From an uncultured Campylobacter sp. (GTDB taxonomy: Bacteria > Campylobacterota > Campylobacteria > Campylobacterales > Campylobacteraceae), in contig CASFHJ010000156.1 in the NCBI GenBank assembly GCA_949294425.1, positions 1 to 5,712 on the forward strand: 5,712 nucleotides of DNA, written 5' to 3'. The notes beneath the pieces were generated by a model that saw only the letters and a list, made by a program, of their open reading frames with translations, was not told the DNA's origin and did not search any database. Numbering within the stretch: position 1 is the stretch's first letter; each line of letters opens with the position of its first letter. Below, one piece after another: positions 1 through 4,874 of this stretch. The translations under genes were made by a program, and so were the position numbers.

Positions 1-542
1 TCTTCATCAAAGGATCCTATGGCTGTTGGGTATATTAAAATATCAGCACCCTTTAAAGCCATTATCCTAGCAGCTTCTACAAACCACTGGTCCCAGCAAA
101 TCAAAACCCCAAGCTTACCAAGACTAGTTTTTATAGGCTCAAAACCAAGATCGCCCGGGGTAAAATAAAATTTTTCATAAAAACAAGGATCATCTGGTAT
201 GTGCATTTTTCTATATTTTCCAGCTATACTGCCGTCTTTTTCAAAAACAACAGCCGTATTGTGATAAAGTCCCACAGCCCTTTTTTCAAACAAGGAGCTA
301 AGCAAAACAAGGGAATTTTCCTTAGCAACCTTAGACCAAAATTCCAAGTCCCTTTCATAGTCATTTGCCAGATCAAAATTTCTTACATCCTCGCTTTGGC
401 AAAAATACTGGCTTTGATGAAGTTCAGCTAAGCACACAAGCTGGGCTCCTTGCTTAGAGGCTTCTTTTATTAAAGATACAATCTTTTCATTTGTCTTTTC
501 TTTACTACCTTGAAATTTATGATGAATCAGTGCTATTTTCAT
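1..542 (-). CDS. aguB: N-carbamoylputrescine amidase AguB, partial (C-terminus beyond left edge)
   Basis: This is a nitrilase-superfamily (carbon-nitrogen hydrolase) enzyme. It hydrolyses N-carbamoylputrescine to putrescine, CO2 and ammonia in the cytoplasm, the second step of putrescine synthesis from agmatine. Reading leftward from the ATG at 542-540, 180 residues are visible. The family triad is present: Glu40 (in CLAELHQ), Lys112 (in KYRKMHIPD) and the nucleophile Cys149 (in VLICWDQWFVEAAR). The ICWDQWFPE-type signature around the cysteine is typical of AguB and unlike general nitrilases. The family is about 290 residues long, so roughly 110 C-terminal residues lie outside the window. The start is supported by AAGGA five to six bases upstream. 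The first 26 bases overlap the end of the transporter gene, which suggests translational coupling. With aguA two genes upstream, the pathway assignment is strong. Confidence 0.93.
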   Translation of the reverse strand, partial: MKIALIHHKFQGSKEKTNEKIVSLIKEASKQGAQLVCLAELHQSQYFCQSEDVRNFDLANDYERDLEFWSKVAKENSLVLLSSLFEKRAVGLYHNTAVVFEKDGSIAGKYRKMHIPDDPCFYEKFYFTPGDLGFEPIKTSLGKLGVLICWDQWFVEAARIMALKGADILIYPTAIGSFDE

Positions 543-1413
543 TTAAATCCTTTTTAAAATCATCATAAGGGTCAAGATGCATAACTATCTCCCATTTTTT
601 ATCATTAAATTTTTGTCTTATTTCTTTTTCCAAATCATGACTAATATCATGTGCTTTTAAGAGTGATATTGTAGGAGAAAAGACCAAATGAACGCTTAAG
701 TAATTAGTCTTAATCGTGCTTCTACTTTTTAACATATGAAAGGTTTTTATCTCATCATTTGCTAAGATGAGTTTTGAAATTTCATCTATGATTTCCTTGT
801 TTAAGGCCTTATCAAGCAGCATTTCAAAGCCTATCTTACCTATGCCATAAGCCCCATAAACTATATAAATGCTTATAAAAATCCCAAAGATGGCATCTAT
901 GATGTAAAAATCCGTAAAGTATATAAAAAGCAGGGCTAAAAGAGTTGCAAAATTTGTTATAAGATCTATTTTATAGTGAAAAATGTCAGCTCTTAGTATT
1001 AAACTATCTTCCTTTTTTAAAACCCTATTTAGATAAAAAAGTAGTAAAAAGGTAAGTAAAATGCAAAATGCTATGCTCATCATAGCTGGAAAGATTAAAC
1101 TTAGTTCTTGTTTTGTGTAGAGCTTTTCTATACTTTTAAAAAGCATGAAAATTCCTACAAAAGATATTATCAATGCCTCTATGAAAGAAACTATGGCTTC
1201 CATTTTTTCATAGCCAAAATTATAAGTTTCATTTGAATTTTGCCTTACCTTTTTTAAGGCTATGGTATTTAAAATAGATACAAAGCTATCAAGCAAAGAA
1301 TCAACAGCTAAAGCCATCAAAGCAACAGAAGAACTTAAAAAACCTACGATAAATTTAAAAAGCGCTAAAAATATAGCTACCAAACTAGCTATAAAGGTGG
1401 CTTTTACAGCCAT
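517..1413 (-). CDS. Cation diffusion facilitator (CDF) family metal efflux transporter, FieF/YiiP-like
   Basis: This 298-residue inner-membrane protein is a proton-coupled divalent metal exporter by family. About six hydrophobic helices span roughly residues 5-195, followed by a cytoplasmic domain of about 100 residues. The transport site (site A of E. coli YiiP) is intact: Asp38 and Asp42 in AVDSLLD of helix 2, and His146 and Asp150 in ADIFHYKID of helix 5. This DD/HD pattern fits the Zn/Fe/Cd branch. The cytoplasmic dimer site also looks kept, with His226, His242, His255, His279 and Asp281 (VMHLDP). The site-B loop is changed: the positions of YiiP Asp68, His71 and His75 are Asn61, Tyr64 and Tyr68 (FGYEK in place of FGHGK). 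The ATG at 1413 has AAAGGA upstream, inside the last codons of aguA, and the genes overlap by 10 bases. The substrate metal cannot be named from the sequence; zinc or iron is most likely. Confidence 0.9.
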   Translation of the reverse strand: MAVKATFIASLVAIFLALFKFIVGFLSSSVALMALAVDSLLDSFVSILNTIALKKVRQNSNETYNFGYEKMEAIVSFIEALIISFVGIFMLFKSIEKLYTKQELSLIFPAMMSIAFCILLTFLLLFYLNRVLKKEDSLILRADIFHYKIDLITNFATLLALLFIYFTDFYIIDAIFGIFISIYIVYGAYGIGKIGFEMLLDKALNKEIIDEISKLILANDEIKTFHMLKSRSTIKTNYLSVHLVFSPTISLLKAHDISHDLEKEIRQKFNDKKWEIVMHLDPYDDFKKDLNENSTDSS

Positions 1414-2384
1414 CTTTGTCCTTTAAAGCGGTTTTGACAAGAGCAGTGCAAGGAACCATTTTGCCTTATAAAAATACTTGCATCAAGACCTATAACCTCC
1501 CTATCTTTAAAAAAAGCTTGCAATCTTTTTAAGATCAAATCATCGTTTTTATCCTTATAAGTAGGCACTATAAGAGCATTATTTACAAAGATGAAATTTG
1601 CGTAACTAGCCCCAAGTCTTTTTCCCTCATAAAACTTAGGGCTTGGTATGGGAAGCTCTAAAAGCTCAAAGCCCTCATTTAAAAGCTCTTTTTTCATAGC
1701 CAAAAGCTCGGCATAATGCTCGTCTTTTTCATCATCACAACTAGAAATAGCTAAGGTATTTGTATCTATAAACCTTGCTAAAATATCTATGTGAGAGTCT
1801 GTATCATCTCCTTTTATAAAGCCGTTTTCAAGCCAAACAATCCTATCAAGCCCAAAAATATCTTTTAAGTTCTTATCTAAAATATCCTTGCTAAGTTTAT
1901 TTCTATTATCATTTAAGAGGCATTTTGTAGTGGTTAGCATAGAGCCTTTGCCGTTAAATTCTACACTACCTCCTTCAAGTATCAAAGGAATTTTATCTAG
2001 TCTGGTTTTAAATTTATTTTCAAAAAGTTTTTTATTTAGCTCATTATCAAGCTCACTTTTAAATTTATTTCCCCAAGCATTGAAGGTAAAATCAAGTGAA
2101 AGCAATTTATTATCTTTTAAAATATCTATAGCCCCATAATCTCTAATCCAAGTATCATTTGTCTGACAAAGAAAAAAGTCAACATTTTTAATATCTTTAA
2201 AGGGCTTAAAATCCTTTTCATTTGGTGCTATGAGTAGGACTTTTTGATACTTAGTAAGTATTTTTACAAGTTCTATATAAGATGATAAAATTTCATCTAA
2301 ATAAGCTATCCAGTCGCTTTTTTCGTGAGGTAAGGCAAGCAAGATGCACTCTTGCTCGCTGTATTCAGCTAAGGTTTTTATCAT
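1404..2384 (-). CDS. aguA: Agmatine deiminase AguA (peptidyl-arginine deiminase family)
   Basis: This 326-residue cytoplasmic enzyme hydrolyses agmatine to N-carbamoylputrescine and ammonia, the step before AguB. It has the guanidine-modifying (pentein) fold signatures in order: NDTWIRDYG at 76-84 (Asp82), EGGSVEFNGKGSMLTT at 137-152 (Glu137), GDDTDSHID at 192-200 (His198), and NGSLHCSCQ near the C-terminus with the catalytic Cys314. Length is slightly short for the family (about 330-370). The ATG at 2384 is preceded by AAAAAAGG at suitable spacing. The 70-base gap upstream is the largest in this leftward series and may hold its own promoter. The stop lies 10 bases inside the transporter gene. 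Plant and bacterial AguA share these motifs, and the adjacent aguB confirms agmatine as the substrate over peptidyl-arginine. Confidence 0.93.
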   Translation of the reverse strand: MIKTLAEYSEQECILLALPHEKSDWIAYLDEILSSYIELVKILTKYQKVLLIAPNEKDFKPFKDIKNVDFFLCQTNDTWIRDYGAIDILKDNKLLSLDFTFNAWGNKFKSELDNELNKKLFENKFKTRLDKIPLILEGGSVEFNGKGSMLTTTKCLLNDNRNKLSKDILDKNLKDIFGLDRIVWLENGFIKGDDTDSHIDILARFIDTNTLAISSCDDEKDEHYAELLAMKKELLNEGFELLELPIPSPKFYEGKRLGASYANFIFVNNALIVPTYKDKNDDLILKRLQAFFKDREVIGLDASIFIRQNGSLHCSCQNRFKGQRWL

Positions 2385-2398
2385 TATATGCCTTTTTT

Positions 2399-2443
2399 GA
2401 TATATATTTTATTAAAAAAGTGATAATAAAATCAAAATATATC
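2399..2443. promoter_or_regulatory. AT-only inverted repeat upstream of aguA
   Basis: A perfect 9-base inverted repeat (ATTTTATTA at 2406-2414 and TAATAAAAT at 2424-2432) surrounds a 9-base loop. It is flanked by an outer imperfect pair: GATATATATTTT at 2399-2410 and AAAATATATC at 2434-2443. It lies between the small acidic gene and aguA. It could be an operator, a weak RNA hairpin or chance in AT-rich DNA. It is not a convincing terminator, because it has no G/C pairs and no clean T-run follows it in the leftward direction. Confidence 0.3.
2406..2411 (-). promoter_or_regulatory. Possible -10 element for aguA
   Basis: TAAAAT on the minus strand follows a T-rich stretch (CTTTTTTAA), the arrangement typical of Campylobacter sigma-70 promoters, which usually lack a clear -35 box. 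Transcription would begin near 2399, giving a leader of about 15 bases with the AAGG ribosome site before the ATG at 2384. In DNA this AT-rich such matches arise by chance, so the call is weak. Confidence 0.3.
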
Positions 2444-2454
2444 ATAAGACAAAA

Positions 2455-2631
2455 TCACTCTCCAAGCTCATCTCCCATCTTAGAAGTAACCTCTAATAAA
2501 TCAAAGGCTGTTATAAACTGATCTAAGTTTTCATAGTGAAGGACAAATTCCTCAAGCAAAAGCTCTATATCATCTCTGCTAAGTTCTAGATAAGCTGTTC
2601 TATCGTTTGGATTTTCAACTCTAACTATCAT
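2455..2631 (-). CDS. Unrecognised small acidic protein (58 residues)
   Basis: I do not recognise this protein. It reads from the ATG at 2631-2629 to TGA at 2457-2455, beginning MIVRVENPNDRTAYLELSRD and ending SKMGDELGE. It has 15 Asp/Glu against 4 Lys/Arg, so it is strongly acidic. It has no cysteine, signal peptide or membrane segment. Residues about 19-34 and 36-48 look like two amphipathic helices (DDIELLLEEFVLHYE and LDQFITAFDLLEV). The coding case rests on AGGAG six bases before the ATG, no internal stop, and a fit in the gap between the TenI-like gene and aguA. It starts 36 bases after the TenI-like stop with no promoter visible between, so it is probably co-transcribed. A role as a binding partner or regulator is only a guess from its size and charge. 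Confidence 0.75.
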   Translation of the reverse strand: MIVRVENPNDRTAYLELSRDDIELLLEEFVLHYENLDQFITAFDLLEVTSKMGDELGE

Positions 2632-2637
2632 TACATA

Positions 2638-2642
2638 CTCCT
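2638..2642 (-). promoter_or_regulatory. Ribosome binding site AGGAG of the 58-residue gene
   Basis: AGGAG lies six bases before the ATG at 2631. It is the best match to the anti-Shine-Dalgarno sequence among the leftward genes and is the main evidence that this small frame is translated. An ATG at 2636-2634 is followed at once by a TAA stop and so cannot be the start. Confidence 0.65.
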
Positions 2643-2667
2643 ACTTTATTATTTTTAATCTCTTATT

Positions 2668-3279
2668 TTAACTAAAATTTATAAGTTCTTTGCAATTTTT
2701 TACGTATTTTTTTGGATTATCAACTTGCATTAAAGCACTTTTCATGCAAATTCCACTTAAATCTAAATCCCTTAAAAGTGCAATATTTTCAAGATTTATG
2801 CCCCCAATAGCATAAATAGGTATAGAATTTTCTTTTAATAAATTTTGCAAAAAGCAAAGTCCCTTAGGCTTTAAATTTGGCTTTGATGAGCTTTCAAAGA
2901 CATGTCCTGCTATTACATAATTGCACTTATACTGCCTTGCAAGGTGAAGCTCTTCTTCGCTATGTATAGAAGTGCCTATGATGTGAAAATACTTAGCTAT
3001 CCTCGGCTCTTTTGCTAAGACAGCTAGGGGAGAGTGAAAATACTTGTGATTTAATTTTAGGGCTACCTTGTCAAAATTATGCAAAATACACATGATTTTA
3101 TACTTTTTGCAAATAGCTAAGACCTCTTTTGAAAGATCGTAATACTCAAATTCGCTAAGCTCTTTTGCTCTAAAAACAAAGGCATCTATCTTTGCCTTGG
3201 CAAGTTTTTCAAGCCTTGAAAAAAAAGGCTCAGTAAGCAAGGATAAATCACTTATAGCTATGATTTTTTTAGTCCACAT
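2668..3279 (-). CDS. tenI: ThiE/TenI-family protein, probably thiazole tautomerase TenI
   Basis: This is a 203-residue TIM-barrel protein of the thiamine phosphate synthase/TenI family, acting in the cytoplasm in thiamine synthesis. Family landmarks are ISD near the N-terminus, FRAKEL at about 36-41, GTSIHSEEEL at 102-111, AGHVFESSSK at 124-133 and the phosphate-binding AIGGIN at 157-162. Two features point to TenI. The GHVFE stretch carries a histidine (His126) where B. subtilis TenI has its catalytic His122. The ThiE residues that hold pyrimidine pyrophosphate and Mg (the IND-R and GVHLGQ segments) are replaced by LHNF and YFHSP. The alternative, a true thiamine phosphate synthase, cannot be excluded. 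The start is ambiguous: a GTG at 3285 would add two residues, and neither has a strong ribosome site. It overlaps thiH by 11 bases, so its translation is likely coupled to thiH. Confidence 0.85.
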   Translation of the reverse strand: MWTKKIIAISDLSLLTEPFFSRLEKLAKAKIDAFVFRAKELSEFEYYDLSKEVLAICKKYKIMCILHNFDKVALKLNHKYFHSPLAVLAKEPRIAKYFHIIGTSIHSEEELHLARQYKCNYVIAGHVFESSSKPNLKPKGLCFLQNLLKENSIPIYAIGGINLENIALLRDLDLSGICMKSALMQVDNPKKYVKNCKELINFS

Positions 3280-4408
3280 AATCACTCATTATGGGCTGGA
3301 AATTTGAAGCCTTAAGCATATTAAAAATTTCTCCTACACTTCTATTATCTGAAATTTCAAACTGCTCATCGCCTTTTTTTTCACTGCTATGTTCGCCTAT
3401 GGCTACACTTACTCCAGCACTCATCTTTGTAGCAGCTATTTTTATGGCATTATCTCTAAACACTCTAGGCTCTCTACTTGATATAACTATATGTGCAAAG
3501 GGTAGGAAAATTCTATAAGCACAAAGCACTTGCAAAAGTCTAGTATCACTTACATCTTTAGCAGAAATTTTAGCATTATTTATAATGGGTCTTAGCCTTG
3601 GTACGGAAAGTGAAAGTTCAGCATGAGGGTATTTTTGCTGTAAAAAATGAGCGTGTAAAGCCGTAGCTAAGGCGTCCTTTCTAAAATCATCTATACCAAG
3701 CAAAGATCCAAAAGCAACCCCTCTCATACCGGCCATTAAGGCTCTTTCTTGCGCATAAAACCTGTAAGGCATAACCATTTTTTCACCTTCTATGTGAATT
3801 TTTTGATATTTTTGCACAGAATAAGTTTCTTGAAAAACGGTTACATAATCACAAGAATTTTTATGCAAAAGCTCGTATTCATCTACATTTAAAACATAAA
3901 CCTCAACCCCAACTACCTTAAAATACTCTTTTGCGATAGCACAAGCTTTAGCTATATACTCTACACTAGCAAATTCTCTGCCCTCACCTGTTAAAAGCAA
4001 AAGCTCTTGCAAACCGCTCTTTGAAATTTCTTTCATTTCAGCTCTTATTTCTTCTTCGCTAAGCCTTGCTCTTGCTATTTTATTTCCTTTTTGAAAACCA
4101 CAATACACACACTTAGAAGCACAAAAATTTGAAAGATAAAGAGGGGTAAAAAGAGATTTTCCGTTTCCAAAATACTGCTTTGTTAGACTTTGAGCCTTTA
4201 AAGCTAATAATTCTATATGATTTTGCGCCTCAGTACTTAAAAGTATCTTTAAATCATTTATGTCTGTATAACTTGAATTTAAAGCTCTTAAAACATCTTT
4301 TTTAGTATAAATATCGCTTTCATAGCTATCTCTTAAGGCTAAAACCTTTTCAAACATCGTAGAATCAATCTTTTGCATATGTGAAAAATACTGCATACAA
4401 TCTCGCAC
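3269..4408 (-). CDS. thiH: 2-iminoacetate synthase ThiH (tyrosine lyase, radical SAM)
   Basis: ThiH uses S-adenosylmethionine and a 4Fe-4S cluster to cleave tyrosine, giving dehydroglycine (2-iminoacetate) for the thiazole of thiamine plus p-cresol. Dehydroglycine is then used by ThiG with ThiS-thiocarboxylate. The 379-residue length matches the family (about 375-380). The cluster motif CASKCVYC (Cys96, Cys100, Cys103) follows the family's LYLSN. Further ThiH landmarks are LLLTGEG (about 137-143), VFQETY, SVPRLRP and the C-terminal DNRSV...QPIMSDY. The chosen start is GTG at 4408, with AAAGGA six bases upstream; an in-frame ATG at 4396 has no ribosome site. No thiG, thiF or thiS lies upstream. 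The gene instead begins the leftward series behind its own divergent promoter region. It contains an A8 run on its coding strand near 3373-3380. Confidence 0.95.
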   Translation of the reverse strand: MRDCMQYFSHMQKIDSTMFEKVLALRDSYESDIYTKKDVLRALNSSYTDINDLKILLSTEAQNHIELLALKAQSLTKQYFGNGKSLFTPLYLSNFCASKCVYCGFQKGNKIARARLSEEEIRAEMKEISKSGLQELLLLTGEGREFASVEYIAKACAIAKEYFKVVGVEVYVLNVDEYELLHKNSCDYVTVFQETYSVQKYQKIHIEGEKMVMPYRFYAQERALMAGMRGVAFGSLLGIDDFRKDALATALHAHFLQQKYPHAELSLSVPRLRPIINNAKISAKDVSDTRLLQVLCAYRIFLPFAHIVISSREPRVFRDNAIKIAATKMSAGVSVAIGEHSSEKKGDEQFEISDNRSVGEIFNMLKASNFQPIMSDYVD

Positions 4409-4414
4409 TTTTTA

Positions 4415-4420
4415 TCCTTT
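4415..4420 (-). promoter_or_regulatory. Ribosome binding site AAAGGA deciding the thiH GTG start
   Basis: AAAGGA on the minus strand is six bases before the GTG at 4408. No comparable site precedes the in-frame ATG at 4396, so the non-ATG start is preferred. Confidence 0.55.
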
Positions 4421-4428
4421 TAGCAAGG

Positions 4429-4434
4429 AGTTTA
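4429..4434 (-). promoter_or_regulatory. Probable extended -10 promoter of thiH
   Basis: The minus strand reads TGC-TAAACT, an extended -10 (TGn plus hexamer), after T-rich DNA (TTTTCTTTAATT). This matches the Campylobacter sigma-70 style of T-rich upstream DNA without a clear -35 box. Transcription would begin near 4422, leaving a leader of about 14 bases. That is too short for a TPP riboswitch, and none of its conserved sequence is seen. Confidence 0.45.
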
Positions 4435-4464
4435 GCAAATTAAAGAAAATTTAACCTAAACAGC

Positions 4465-4470
4465 TATAAT
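4465..4470 (+). promoter_or_regulatory. -10 promoter element of the lipoprotein gene
   Basis: A perfect TATAAT hexamer lies 24 bases before the lipoprotein ATG. No clear -35 box is seen, as is usual in Campylobacter. Transcription would start near 4477, giving a leader of about 17 bases that consists almost entirely of the ribosome site AAGGAG at 4483-4488. Confidence 0.6.
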
Positions 4471-4493
4471 TAAATAAAAAACAAGGAGATATT

Positions 4494-4874
4494 ATGAAAA
4501 TACTAGTCTTATTTTTTACAGCTTTTTTTGCTATTTCTTGTTCAACAAATAACCCAAGCTACGTAAGCAAGGACTACATAAAGGCTATACAAGAAGATGA
4601 TATAAGAAGGGCTAAAATGCATGTTTATGTGCCAGCTAGCATAGAAAAAAACCTAAGTAAAGAAGAGCTAGGCAAAGAAATTGAAAAGCAAATTCTTTCC
4701 TTAAAAAGTGGCATAGATGATATAAAAAGCTGGGAAGTAATAAAGACTCAAAAGATAGGAAAGCTAGTTACAAAGGTTTTTATGCAGTGTAACAATAAAG
4801 ATGAAAAGATAGTAGATAAAGACTTTTCTGTGATAGAGCTTGATAAAACTTATAAGATTATACTAAATCTTTAA
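4494..4874 (+). CDS. Small predicted lipoprotein of unknown function
   Basis: This is a 126-residue protein with a lipoprotein signal peptide: Lys2, a hydrophobic stretch at residues 3-14 and the lipobox-like AISC with Cys16 as the acylation site, followed by a Ser-Thr-Asn-Asn linker. The mature part, about 111 residues, has a YIKAIQEDDIRRAK segment near residues 28-41. That resembles small NTF2-like/DUF4878-type lipoproteins, which begin with a helix of the form 'Y-x-A-x-x-x-x-D', but the resemblance is by eye only. A second cysteine occurs late (in MQCNN), so no internal disulfide is expected. The start has AAGGAG five bases upstream and a TATAAT promoter. It is the only rightward gene and is divergent from thiH. 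Its 3' end overlaps the end of waaF on the other strand by 17 bases. No specific function can be assigned. Confidence 0.85.
   Translation: MKILVLFFTAFFAISCSTNNPSYVSKDYIKAIQEDDIRRAKMHVYVPASIEKNLSKEELGKEIEKQILSLKSGIDDIKSWEVIKTQKIGKLVTKVFMQCNNKDEKIVDKDFSVIELDKTYKIILNL

Noticed and set aside
201..431. Rightward open frame of 76 codons
   Set aside because: It lies wholly antisense to aguB, whose catalytic motifs are intact, and its product resembles nothing known.
1888..2139. Rightward open frame of 83 codons
   Set aside because: It is antisense to aguA and gives a low-complexity Ser/Leu/Phe-rich product, as expected from the complement of an AT-rich gene.
2399..2443. Intrinsic terminator between the 58-residue gene and aguA
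   Set aside because: The stem is entirely A-T and no U-run follows it in the direction of transcription.
2282..2521. Rightward open frame of 79 codons across the aguA start and the gap
   Set aside because: It spans the start of aguA and the end of the 58-residue gene in antisense, and its product has no recognisable features.
3291..3518. Rightward open frame of 75 codons with hydrophobic product
   Set aside because: It is antisense to the well-supported 3' part of thiH; the hydrophobicity follows from complementing that coding sequence.
4409..4493. Possible TPP riboswitch upstream of thiH
   Set aside because: The divergent gap is only 85 bases and shows none of the conserved TPP-aptamer sequence; the predicted leader is about 14 bases.
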